DNA of 64,000 nucleotides from Miscanthus floridulus (Eukaryota > Streptophyta > Magnoliopsida > Poales > Poaceae). The notes beneath the pieces were generated by a model. It searched no databases. It saw only the letters and a list, made by a program, of their open reading frames with translations, and was not told where the DNA came from. Of this stretch, positions 34,626-46,523 are shown one piece after another; positions within the stretch are counted from its first letter, which is position 1; each line of letters opens with the position of its first letter. The translations under genes and the position numbers were made by a program. The DNA lies in assembly GCF_019320115.1 (NCBI RefSeq), contig NC_089584.1:58462852-58526851 (forward strand), written 5' to 3'.

Positions 34626-35141
34626 CACTACTAGAAATATCCACTTCTATGACAAAAATATTAATGACGAATCCAAAACGGTCATATAAGAGCACTTTTT
34701 ACGACGAATATTTCTATTTTGTCATAGATCGGTGGTGATGATCCTACAACCCTCACTTTCTATGATGAAATTAGGCATTGTCACAAAAAACATCATAAGA
34801 AGAGCACAAAGTTTCATCATAGATCACTAGCATGACTCATCTATGATGATCTCCTTTAAAACTGTAACAAACAGGGCTTCGTCATTGAACTAATTACACA
34901 TCTATGATGAACAATATTCAATTTGGTGGTGATGATCCTGCAACCCTCACTTTCTATGATGAAATCAGGCATTGTCACAAAAAACATCATAAGAAGACCA
35001 CAAAGTTTCATCATAGATCACTCAGATGACTCATCTATGATGATCTCCTTTAAAACTATGACAAACAGGGCTTTGTCATTGAACTAATTACACATCTGTG
35101 ATGAACAATATTTGATCTGTAACGAATGGCTTTTTCATAGC
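34626..35141 (+). mobile_element. CACTA-3, left terminus and subterminal repeats
   Basis: CACTACTAGAAATATCC begins at 34626, inside Athila gag. Beyond it are many TCTATGATGA/TCATCATAGA words, typical of CACTA subterminal transposase-binding repeats. The element is interrupted at 35142 by LTR-B and resumes at 45365. Confidence 0.75.
34731..35118 (+). repeat. Two ~194-bp tandem units in the CACTA-3 end
   Basis: Units start at 34731 and 34925 with GGTGGTGATGATCCT and share CAACCCTCACTTTCTATGAT and CATTGAACTAATTACACATC. Confidence 0.85.
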
Positions 35142-36437
35142 TATAATAGCCTAGTGTTAAGCATTGCATTTGGCACTTGCATTTCATGAGCACAAGCATC
35201 ATCCAAGCATTCATGAGCATGAGCATATGGAATTTCATCTTATTCTTTACATATTATCACATGTGATGTTGATTATATACATGCGTATGCTTGTGATCAT
35301 GTGTGACCAATGCAAGATATGGTTGTGAGGTAACAAAAATACCTTAGACATGTCTAGGATGGTAAATGGAACAATGTTTGTATTCATGACATGGGGCAAT
35401 TTTGCTTCTAAGTCCTAGTTTACTCAAAATGTCATTTTTCATGATCATACTTTGACCAAAGTTGAACTATGGCATAGAGTGTTTGCATGGTAGTGCACCC
35501 TTAATAAAAGTTGTATCTTATCTTATGTGTAACAAACTTTATTTAAGGGTCATGAGCTAATTCAGTGCCTAACATGGTCAAATAGGGCTCACAAGAATCA
35601 ACAAAATGTTGTTTCTAGACTTAGAAATTTTACCAAGTCCAAAATGCTAATTTCAGTTTCAAGTGCACCACTTTGGAGATTTGTAATTTGCTAAACATGA
35701 TGAATTAGATGTTACTCCCTAAAGCAAAGATGGAGATCTCACATAGCTCTACAATTTTAACTAATACCATTTTCACTGATTCACCACGGATTAGGAGTTA
35801 CATGTGCACGAAGTCACGTTGTCAGTCACCCGATGTAGCTCTGAATCGGCCAGCGTCATGGCCGACCGGCCATAGGCCATGGCTGCTGCATGGCTATCGT
35901 ACGTCGAAGCCAGGCCCACACCACGGTCAGGGTAGCGCTGAAGGCAACGCGGTGTTGCACTCTCTCTCACACTCAATCTCACTCTCTCCCGTCCCTCTCT
36001 TGCTCCTACGCTGCGCTAAAGCGGTGGCGACCGCGTAGCACTGCCATCGAGCTTTCATCGACCAAGCTCACCACCCACGCTACACCACCACCCAATTCCT
36101 TGCACCCATAGCTCGGCCGTGACCCACTCTATCTTCCTGAGCTGCTAACACCAATGTTTAAGCTTAGGTGTGCACCTTAGAGCCTATGTGTTGTCACCAC
36201 GGCCACCACTGCCACCGCCGAGCTTAAGCTCGCCGTGGCTGAGCTGCCTCGCACCCACACTGCTCTCTCTCTCCTCTATTCCATAGTCACTAGGGTTAGT
36301 GCTAGCTATAGTCATTGGCCTTTGGCCAATGCTAGCCATGCCATAGGCTTAACACCATGCAGCACTACCATGAACCGACCATGCCATCGCCATGCATGCG
36401 GCCATGCCTCACCGGCATCACTACGAACCTTAATCCT

Positions 36438-39400
36438 TGTAACACCCTGGGTGTTAGTCACAAGTTAAGCAGTGGATTTGGACTTAAGTAGGCTATGTCA
36501 AGCAATGATCATGATCTCTAGTCATAATTTTTAAGTGATGATGAAGGTGTTGAGGTCCAAACTATGAAATTGAGTCCCAACTTGAACTTGGACAACACAA
36601 CTATGCTTACATGTGGACCCTGGTTAAGATTATGCATCAGTAATGTTAAACATGCTTATTTTCATGTACATTACATCAACATGCATCCATCTTGACCAGT
36701 GGAAAAGTTTCATGAAGTTTGGAGCTAAAAAGTCACATGAAATGATAAGTTAAATTTTTGCTTAATTTGCTTCATTTAGCAAATGGAAACATGGGATGTC
36801 AACCAAATCTTGCAACCTTGCTCAAACAACTCTAATTAAACTCATGAATAAAAATCATGAAGGGTTCGTGTTGAGCAAATGTCAAGAAAATGCTTCTAAG
36901 TGTGGGATTGCTTGCATGGAGTTGGACCTTAAATAAAAGTCAAAGTTTGAGTGGAGTACAACAAAATTTATTTTTGGACCAAGCCCTGATTCAACTCCTA
37001 AGTGGCTCAAATAGTGGCCTCAAGTTTGGATGCAGTGTTGTTTTGGCCTCAGAAATATTTCTGTCCCTGATTGACAACAATGAGTTGACATGTTTATGAA
37101 TTTTTATCTTCTAAATTTGTGTGATAGCTCAACTAGATTCCTTAATATGAGTTGAAGTACACTTTGTGCTAGAAACAATGAAGCAAGTCTCATCAAGTTT
37201 GGAGTTCATTTGGATCTTTGAAGTTTGTTTCAAAATCAGCAAAGACTAACTGTTTCTAGGAGTTAACTAAATCTCGGTTTCAGTTTTGTGTACCCTACTT
37301 TAGAGAATTGTATCTTCCTAACCAAGCTGAACCAGTCCATTATCCTTTAAGCAAAGTTGTAGACCAAGAGGTGTACAACAAATTTTGTTTAAGGGTTAAG
37401 AGCTAGTTTGGTCTCTAACTTAGTCAATCTGAGGCCTAAAAACTAAACCCAATGCTGTTTTGGATCTCGAAGATTTGGCTAAGTCTGAGATTACAATGTC
37501 GATGATGATTGGCATTTCACGTTCTTGGATTTTTGTTAAGCAACTCAAGTTGAGCCAAATATAAAAGTTGGAGTTTATATCATGAAGAAGGAATAGGAAG
37601 AAGTTGGATCAAATTTAACCATGTTTGGACCAAGTAATTGGAGAACCAGCAGAGCAAGGCTTAAACCTCATTAAGTCATTGATAGTGTCAACTTGGGGCT
37701 TAATTAGCTGCTAATAGAGAGCTCTAATGGACAAGCATCCTTAATAAGTTTTGTATACCATTTGGTGGGCTTCAACTTTGCTTTTGGGCCCAAGGTCCAA
37801 TTTGGCCCATAGCCAGCCTAAAATGATGTCCCGCAGTGGCCACACTGACGCCCTCCACCTGTTCAACGATTTGCCGACGCGTCCGTCATGCAGGGGAGCA
37901 CGACCCACCATTGTTGCCACGCGCCCCTGCTCCTCCAAAGCAGACGCCAAGCTCCTCCACACCTCCATGCCCTCGCTCTCTCCTGCCAGGCACTCGCTCT
38001 TGCCTCTCGCTCACCCTCCCTTGCCTCTGCCTAGCGTGCACAGCCATGGCCACCCCAAGCTTAGCTCCACAACGCCGCATCCGACTGCTCACGCTTGCCT
38101 TAGTCCAAGTGGAAGAGCGCCCCATTAGCCCCACATCCGCCGCATGTGTCTGCCTCCATGCACCATGCATGCACATGGCCGAGCCTCTTGGGCCCATCCC
38201 TGGCCTAGCTGGTGCCACCCTCAGGAATAGTGGATAGCCCCCATGCTTCCTCGCCACTCGCCTCCGCCAGAGATCACCCTTGCCAGCTGAAAATTGCTGT
38301 TCCTGAGCTCGTCCCCTACTCCAACTCACGTCGGGGACCTCATGCAAGAATTTGATAAAAGGGAAGGACCTAACTGTGAACCATAGACTCATATGAATAG
38401 AGCCTATAGGGACCTATTCGCTGGAAACAACATTTGAAGAAAGTTCGAGGTCCTTGGTGCAAATTTGTTTTTCTTTTATGGCTAAAATTTGGAAAATCAT
38501 AACAAATCATAGAAAAATCATAAAATAGAAAATAAGGACGTTGTGGAATCCTTGTGAGTAGATATACGCAGTAGAGTCATAATATGATATGTGTTAGTAG
38601 AAGGTTTTTGCTGTTTTTATTTATCTAGGTGAATTAGGGTTTTGTAGGGATAAATTCATATCTAAAGTTGTGGTGCTCCAATTGCTATGAAATTTTTATG
38701 GTAGGCTACTGATGCTATGTGTGTGATGTGGTAAAAATTTCATAGACATTGGATGAAGTATGATTGAGTTATTGATTTAACTTATTTATTGCTTGATAAA
38801 TGGTTTTAAATAAGTTATAATTTTTATGTAGGTGTAAAAATGGAAAGTGTGATTCCACTACCTTTGTATGATGTTGTACTACCATTATAACATATAATAT
38901 GGCCATGTATTTGCATAAAGTGGTGTGTTTTAGATTTATCTTGCTCTCACATGTTTTCTTATATTGGCAATTTGTCTTTTTGTAATAATTAATCTATAAA
39001 ACCTGAGCATGTAAGATCTATACAGTAATCATGTTTTGTAATTGTCTCTCTCATAAAAATTTGAGATCCAAATGAGATGTTTTCAACATCACCTATAATT
39101 AATATATATGTTTTTTATAGAAAAACTAATGAAAGTTGTTAGTAGATGTTGTGTTTATGCCATGTAATACTTCTAATAATTGGTGCTAAGTAATGTGATT
39201 GCTTGGTTATAGTTAGGAGTTACATGGAGCTTCATATATAGCAACAAAAATGTTAGTTGTTAACAACACAAATGGTAAATTTATATAGTTGTATCTCTGC
39301 TAAAATAGCTACATGTACAATCTCTATTTTGGTGACAATTTTGTGATGCAAATGTTGTTTTCTGTAAATGTGTTGATTACCAAAGTTGTAGATAAATTCC

Positions 39401-41772
39401 TTATCTTGCTTGTCCTATAATTTCATGATTTTAGGCCTAATGGTTTAGGAGTTATAGATTTTACAAATTTGCTATTAGTTTTTTCATGTCCTCTTTATAG
39501 ATCTGAATGACTGTATTGTTTGGCTTATTCAAACATGAAATTATGTTTTAGTTACAATAGGAGAGTTGTAATGTTTTTCCTAAGATTTCTAAAATGTTTA
39601 AGCTCACTACTTTTGGTGGTCTAGAACTCCTGTTATAGCTGTTCAAAGTGGAATGGTAGGTTCTGTCCATATCAGGACAAAGATGTCTTCATTGTGTTGT
39701 TTAACCCTTTTAGCTATGAAGTCACCCTTAGATGATAATAACAAAATTTTAGATAATCTCATTAGCTACCCAGAAAGTCTAGGATCACCCTTGTTTGAGG
39801 CCTATAACTCCAGTTATGGTTAAATTGAATGGTTGTTATGTTGCTCTCTAGATTTTGTGCATATACTTGGAGTTGATTGCTTATGCTTGATCTTGATTGT
39901 ATGATTAATAGGATTAGCTTGTGCTAGATGATTCCTTAAAGTAGCTTAAATTGAGTGCCTCATTGGTGAATGCTTGGTGTTATTTTCTTGCTACCTTACC
40001 ATGATAGACCTATGCAATAATTAGTTAAAAGACTTGCTCTCTAGTACTTAAGTCAATATAATGTTACCTTGTCCTTGCCTTTGTATGTCTGTTGCAATGC
40101 ATCATGAGTTGTTTTCTATGCATTCATACATCTGCATTTTCCATCTCATCTAGGTACGCTAGATGCACCACGTAAAGGATGTGATGTTGGAGCTAAACCC
40201 GAAGATGGAGTTTGGTGAATCCATCTAGAAGATGAAAGGACTAAGCAAGTACCGATATGGGAGATGCTCACCAAGCAAGTGTCGTCTAACAAACACTAAC
40301 CTAGTGTTGGATCCCAGGCAAGCCCTAGAGCATTCTAAGTCTCCTATGTTTTACAAATATCAACTTGAGTCCTTTTATGTTTGATGTATTTGGTTATAAG
40401 AGTTGATTGGAACCACTTGACGCATATAAGTTCCTTGCCCAGAAATATACCTTGAACCCAGTGTAGGTCTAGGATTGAATATATGCTTAGCAGTGCTTAG
40501 ACTAGTAGAAGTCGGGTGATTTCTTATCACCTGCAAGATATAGGTGGATACCAAAGCATGGTTGGCTATATTTGCTATCGTAGAACATAACCATGGGGTA
40601 ATGTAACTAGATTCCAGGCAGAGTCTATGTGTAGGTTGACTCATGTGATTCTGTCTGTGCCGATTTTGGATTGTACCGTTGTTGGCACTTCTATCAAGAT
40701 TGAACGCATGCCTCTCACTTGGCTAGCTAGATAACTTGTTTCGACCACGAAGCCAAGTAGCTCAACTCAGGCCAGGCTCCATTCTATAAAAGTGCGCACT
40801 TTGGATGGTAGTAAAGATGTGCAGGGAGCTAGACATGAGCCTAAGGGTAGGCTAGGCCTGAACGTCCTGGCAGCTGGTTGTCCCTGATTGTGTGCACTGG
40901 GCGAACCCACAAAATGTGGACCTAAGTTGTACCAAAGGTGACCTAAGGCTACCGTGGCTGGTAGACCTGGGTTTGTGTTAGGAAAAATTTCCCAGCTAGT
41001 TGAAATCGATTTGAATTGCTATCTCTCCTAGACAGTGAGAAACTTGGCTAGTCCCAACATCGTAGTAACTGAAATATGGAATGATGGTTATGATGAATAT
41101 GGAATTGTTACACTAGATATGGTTACTATTGCTATGCTACTAAATGTTATACCACAAGTTTGGCATATGTTAGTTGCTAATATAGAGATGAATAGCTATA
41201 ATTAACTTGATGACCAAATTATAAAAGGTATAGTTTAATTAGTGGCTTTTTATGTAAAATGGTGTCAAGCTAGCTCCACTTATAAAGCCTTGCATGATCC
41301 TTGGTGTCATTTTATTTTGGTTTATGATGGGTAAGTCTAGCTGAGTACATTTGAGTACTCAGGGTTTATCCCACCATGTTGTATGTAAAATTCTCGGCCT
41401 GAGGAAGATGGTGGCTAACCATCGGTGGGCTCGGTGAGTCTATATTTATTTCTTATCTATATGCTTTTGTTAGAGGATGTCACTTATTCTAGCAATGTAT
41501 TTGGAACTTATATTAATGTAATCATTGAAAGCTATGTTGTTTCCCTTAACCGGTTTTGAAACCCAAACTTATAATATTACTTCCGCTGCAACTCTGTATA
41601 TGTGATGGGTATTTGCTTAATCACGTGATCTTGGTTGTGATGTTGATTTACCGAGGTCCTTCATGACACTCGGCGGTCTACCGGGTTTATATAAGTGAAA
41701 GTATGTGCGCGTCAACATGCTAAATGGGGATGGCCATACCTGATCTTGTATAAATTGGGCGGTTCTATCACA
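36438..41772 (+). mobile_element. Solo LTR-C, 5335 bp, chromovirus type, TSD ATCCT
   Basis: It starts TGTAACACCCTGGGTGTTAG and ends GGGCGGTTCTATCACA. A perfect ATCCT duplication lies at 36433-36437 and 41773-41777. It shares the 3' block (CAACTTGAGTCCTTTTATG near 40361, the GGTAAGTCTAGCTGAGTAC hairpin region) with LTR-A, LTR-B and the LTR at 60019, while its 5' half differs. It contains no gag or pol. It is unusually long for an LTR. The GC-rich part at 37830-38330 is the probable promoter-proximal region; the open frames there are not supported as genes. Confidence 0.85.
41341..41362 (+). promoter_or_regulatory. Conserved LTR hairpin in LTR-C
   Basis: CTGAGTAC-atttga-GTACTCAG forms a perfect 8-bp stem near the LTR 3' end, followed by GGGTTT. 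Confidence 0.6.
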
Positions 41773-44700
41773 ATCCTAAACCTAGATCTCCGCTAGGTCA
41801 CCCTAAAGCCATATCCGAGCTTGTCTGAGCTTAATTGCCATGGCTGGTGATGGCCAGAGCATCGCTGTGCTGCCCTGCTAAGCCACGATGAGCACCGCCG
41901 CCATGCCCAGCCACTGTATTAGGTTCAACCACCTAGCCTAGTCAATGCATGAGATCGAGGGGAGCATGTTGGTGCTAACCCCACCGCCGGAGACCTCGCC
42001 ATCGGCGAGCTTTCGTCGGTCAAAGCGTCGCTTCAGCTTTGTGCCTATGATAGGTGGGGTCACTCTGACCGTAGGACCTAGCTATCAGCGCCTCTGGGTG
42101 CAGTACACCAGGTGCACTTAGCATTTAACAGGGTTTTTGATGTTTTTCTTTATTTATTATTCTAGATTTTGTAGCAAACTTTAAAAATTCATATCTAGAG
42201 CTAGGAGTGTCCAAATTGAGTGATCCAAATTTTGTCGGATTCTTTATGAAGTGTACTATTTGATAAAAATATGAAAACTACTATTTGGGATATTTTTCTT
42301 GGTGAATTAAATTAAGCTAGATAAGTGCTTTTAAATTTGTTTCCATCTTGTAAAATGCATATCTTGAGCTAGGGAAGTGCAAAAATTGTCATTCCAATTT
42401 TACTGGTCTTGTGTTGACATGATGTAGGTGGAAAAATGCTAAACCTACAGTAGGTATACCTGGAATATGGTCTTCCTATTTAACCTTGATTAATTGCTAG
42501 TTTCTAGTAAAAATAAATGGGGCAAAAATACATAACTTATGATCTTGCAAATTTTTACACAGTGTTATGGTGCTAGGATGAAAGTAAGAAAAATATGAAA
42601 TCTATTGTTTTAGACTTTTCACTTGGCTAAACTATTTTTGCTAAAATAAGCATATGCAACTTGTCATTTTTGTAGAGATGACTATACTTATCCAAATGGC
42701 ATGACATTTATATAGTAGACTTTTGGGGTCATATGTAGGCTACTATAATTTTCTCAGAATTTACTGTGCACTCTTGATATATGTTCCTTATTTCACCTTA
42801 GTGTCCAAATAAATTAATAAAGGCATTTAAATAATTTATTTGGGCTTGACCATTATGTTTTATAAAGTGTATATGATGTCTATTAACTGTTGGTACCATT
42901 GGTTATCCACAAATTTGATTGCTTGTATGCAGTGAAATATTAATTGCTCTATAATTCAATTATAGTGACTGTTTTGAACAGTTTCTGTTGTTAAGTAAAT
43001 TGCATGGGTAAAATGATGTTTGCTGTGAATCTTGTCAATAACAAAGTTGTATATAACTTACTTATCTTGCTTGTGTCAAATTTTCATGGCAATAGGCTAA
43101 ATGGTTTGTGAGTTATAGCTGTTGGAAGTTGATCTCTAGAAATGCTTATTCTCTGGAATTTCTGGATAGATCTATAAAATTGCTTTGTTTGACCTTGATA
43201 ACCATTGAATCATCTTGAGATGACTATAAGAAAGTTGTAGGCAGTTTTATAAGCTTTCCAGAAAGTCCAAGATCATAGTATTTGGTTGAGTAGAACTCTA
43301 GATATAAAATAAGTAGCTGTTGTTTATGGTCTAGGAAATGACTAAGTCAAATTGTAATTGTTTGTCTTATGTGATGCTTGTGTAGATGCTTAGGCTAATT
43401 GAGATTAGTTGTTAGCTATAGGTTTTAAGCCTCTTACTGATGATGAACAACTTTACCTTATGTTACTAGAACTTGGTGAGTGTATGTTTCTTGTACTATA
43501 GAAGAGATATGCACCTACTCAGTAAAGATCGGCTAGAGGAAAGTTATACATCTACTTGGTAAACGAATGTTAAACTTATCATACATCTTGTGGATAACCA
43601 TGCTCATGCGTATACACTTCATTAGGTCAACTCAACTCTTATGCATTCATGATACTCATTTGTGCATATGCATGCAATAGGTTCCCCAGAAGGAGTGACG
43701 CTTCTCGAGTTTGAACCCGAGCGTCAGGAGGAGCAGCAGGTAGCCTAGGAGCAGGAGGTTTAGGTGGAAGGAGGAGTCAACATGGAAGATCTTCTTGAGT
43801 GTCCTAATCACCAACCTTCCTCATTTCTGAAAGGCAAGCCCCAAAGCATTCTAAGCCTCCTATGTTTTCTAAATATCAACTTGAGTCCTTTTATGTTGAT
43901 GCATTAAGTACTAATGGTTGATTAGAACCACTTGTTGCATATACTTTTCTTATCTAGACAAATATATCTTGAATCCTATGTAGATCCAGGATCAAATATA
44001 TTCTTAGCCACGCTTAGTCCGGTAGAAGTCAGGTGATTTCCTATCACCTGTAAGATATAGGTAGATATCTGGTCACGGTTGGCTATAATTGCTATCGTGG
44101 AAATAACCATGTGTTGATGAATAAAAGGAGAACGGGTGGGATTGTGATAGAGAAGCAACAAGGCATGGAGGTCTTGGTGCCTATTTATCCCCATCTGTAT
44201 CGGTTAAGGACCTATTCATTGTACGTCCTCATGTCATGTTGAACGCATGCCTAGGACTTAGTTGTCGGATAAGCAATTCCGACTGTGAAGCCAAGTAGCT
44301 CCACTCAGGCCATTACCTGGTAAGTGAAAGTGCGCACACTAGAGGAAGTAAGGGTGTGTGGGGAGCCAGTGGCGTGAGTCCAAGGGCAGGCCAGGCCTAA
44401 ACTTCCTAGCAGACTGGTAGTATCCCTGAGGGTGCGGTGCTGATTGGACCCACGACTGTACTGGAGTTGTACCAAAGGTGACCCAACATGACCCCAATGG
44501 GGGAAGTATGGGTTTGTGTTAGGAATAACTCCCTAGCTGGTTGGAATCGATTCGAGTTGCCATCTCTCCAGAATAGTGAGAACTTGACTGAGTCGCGACA
44601 ATGTAGAATTAATTGATGGAACTTGATGGTTATGATGATGCTCAAATTAATACATCGGATATGGTTACTAATGCTTGTTAGCTTAATCACATGATTGCTG

Positions 44701-44884
44701 TAGTACAGGTGCTAATCTAGAGATGCTTAATTAAATAGGTATGTAATTTGATGCTAAAGATATTAAATCTCCAAGTTATGTTACTTAAGCTTTTATGCAA
44801 AATGTTGTCAAGCTAACTCCACCGATAAAGCCTTTCATACTCCTTGGTGTCATATTATTTCTGGTTTACGATGGGTAAGTCTAG

Positions 44885-44906
44885 CTGAGTACATTCTCAT
44901 ACTCAG
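44885..44906 (+). promoter_or_regulatory. Conserved LTR hairpin in LTR-B
   Basis: CTGAGTAC-attctc-ATACTCAG forms a 7-bp stem at the same place as in LTR-C. Confidence 0.55.
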
Positions 44907-45364
44907 GGTTTATTCCCTCTTATTGTAGATGATATGATGTATCATGGGTACTGTAAGAACTGCCTTCATCCTACCATGGATGAGGACTAAACCATGGGGC
45001 ATGGTACTCCTAAGTTATCCTCTCTGTTATGTTGTTGCTGGAAATGACTATGGTACTGGCATGTATTTGAACTAAGTGTGATGTTGATGTCAAACTACTT
45101 TGCTTCTGCTATTTGAACTTGGTTTGTAATAACTATGTGAACTTCGATGTATGTGAGATACTTGTGAACCATTTGTGAACTATGATGTAACATGTGATTT
45201 GTTATGTTGAATCATGTATGATCTTAGCTTGTATGTTGGTTGGTTTGAGATCCTTTGTGATTTCATTGGACTATCGGGTTTATATGGGCTCAAGTATGAT
45301 AGTTTGATCACTTCGGTTATTGCTATTGTACTTGTGCTCTTATAAATTGGATGGTTCTATTACA

Positions 45365-45860
45365 ATAGATCCCCAAATGGTACTTTCTCCATCCGACATG
45401 TACCTGTGGGACCTATGGTTACTCATCCGTGATGCTTGCAATTCATCATAAAAATCCCTGCTCGATCATATCTCCATGCGACGTGTACCTATGGGACCCT
45501 TCTCCATCCGACGTTTACCTATGGGACCTACAATTACTCATCTGTGATGCTTGCAATTCATCATAAAAGTCTCTGCTCAGTCCTTTCTCTATCCAACATG
45601 TACCTACGGGACCCTTCAACATCTGACCTATGGGACCTAACGGCTTACATGTCACATGTACCTATGGGACCGTTCTCCATCTCCATCTGACCTATGGGAC
45701 CCAAAGGCTTGCGTGTCACTTGATGCTTGCAATTCATCATAAAAGTCTCCGCTCGATCCTTCTGCATTCAACCTATGGGACCCAATGGCTTACATGTCAC
45801 CTATACCTGTGGGACCCAACGGTTTGCATGTCACTTGTACCATGTGTGCCATCGGGGTTT
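45365..45860 (+). repeat. Degenerate tandem array in CACTA-3
   Basis: Phrases TCCATCCGACGTGTACCTAT, GGGACC and GATGCTTGCAATTCATCATA recur at irregular spacing (first phrase near 45393, 45474, 45501, 45590; second near 45432, 45547, 45721). Higher-order units of roughly 115-175 bp are suggested. It marks the resumed CACTA-3 after LTR-B. Confidence 0.7.
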
Positions 45861-45884
45861 AATTTCTCAGAAAAAATGGTCTGA

Positions 45885-45955
45885 TACCTAGGAGTCAAAC
45901 ACAGGATCTAGGCCAAGGATTGGAGCGTCTTTACCATTGTGCCAAAACACCTGGC
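45885..45955 (-). other. tRNA-like module in CACTA-3
   Basis: The minus strand has TGGCACAATGG at 45944-45934 (A-box-like) and GTTTGACTCC at 45900-45891 (B box with one mismatch), about 33 bp apart. No full cloverleaf is evident. It is a different sequence from the module at 15890 but occurs in the same class of element. Confidence 0.45.
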
Positions 45956-46523
45956 TATGCTGACATCTCTTTGGATTTGCTATAGTATCCAATTGGCTAT
46001 GTTATAGGTTGACCTAAATTGGATATATCCCTGCAAGTGGAAACAAATCTATGTCTGCTGGACTTGTGGCGGTAGCGGCGGCGAAGGCGGAGGCAGAGGA
46101 TCCCTGGTCTACTGTGGTGGCTCAGGTGTACTTTTGGTGGCGTGGCAGGGCTCTCCCGGTGGACCATGGCGGCATTGGCGTCCACGTGATCAGGTGTGTG
46201 CCGCGGTAGTGGTGGTTTGCAGCCGAGGTATGCTAGTTCATAGAACAAAGGTATGAGTACCTTCTTCTATAATTATATGACTCCATTTTCTATACATGAT
46301 AAAGTAAAGAACACATAAAGAAAGGCTATTATGTATGAATTTCAATTGAATTCAATGCTTTTGTCACACAAAAATAGAAAACCAGACTGTCCCATAGTAT
46401 AATCTGAACAAATGCATAGATTAGTGCTCTCGAACACTGTATATTTTGTTCTAATGCTAGTTTTGCCATTGTCCACCCAATGGTCAAAACTCTAATGGCC
46501 TTTGCCTACTTTTGATGCAACAG

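Larger units (their letters stand above)
35142..45364 (+). mobile_element. Solo LTR-B, chromovirus type, split by LTR-C
   Basis: It starts TATAATAGCCTAGTGTTAAG, a mutated version of the LTR-A start, and ends GGTTCTATTACA at 45364. The flanks ATAGC (35137-35141) and ATAGA (45365-45369) match in four of five bases. Without LTR-C it is about 4.9 kb. It matches LTR-A in reverse along 35150-35820. No primer site follows. It sits in CACTA-3. Confidence 0.78.

Noticed and set aside
37751..38392. Overlapping GC-rich open frames on both strands of LTR-C
   Set aside because: They overlap each other, have no domain, and lie in the GC-rich part of a solo LTR that has a counterpart in LTR-A (29040-29900).
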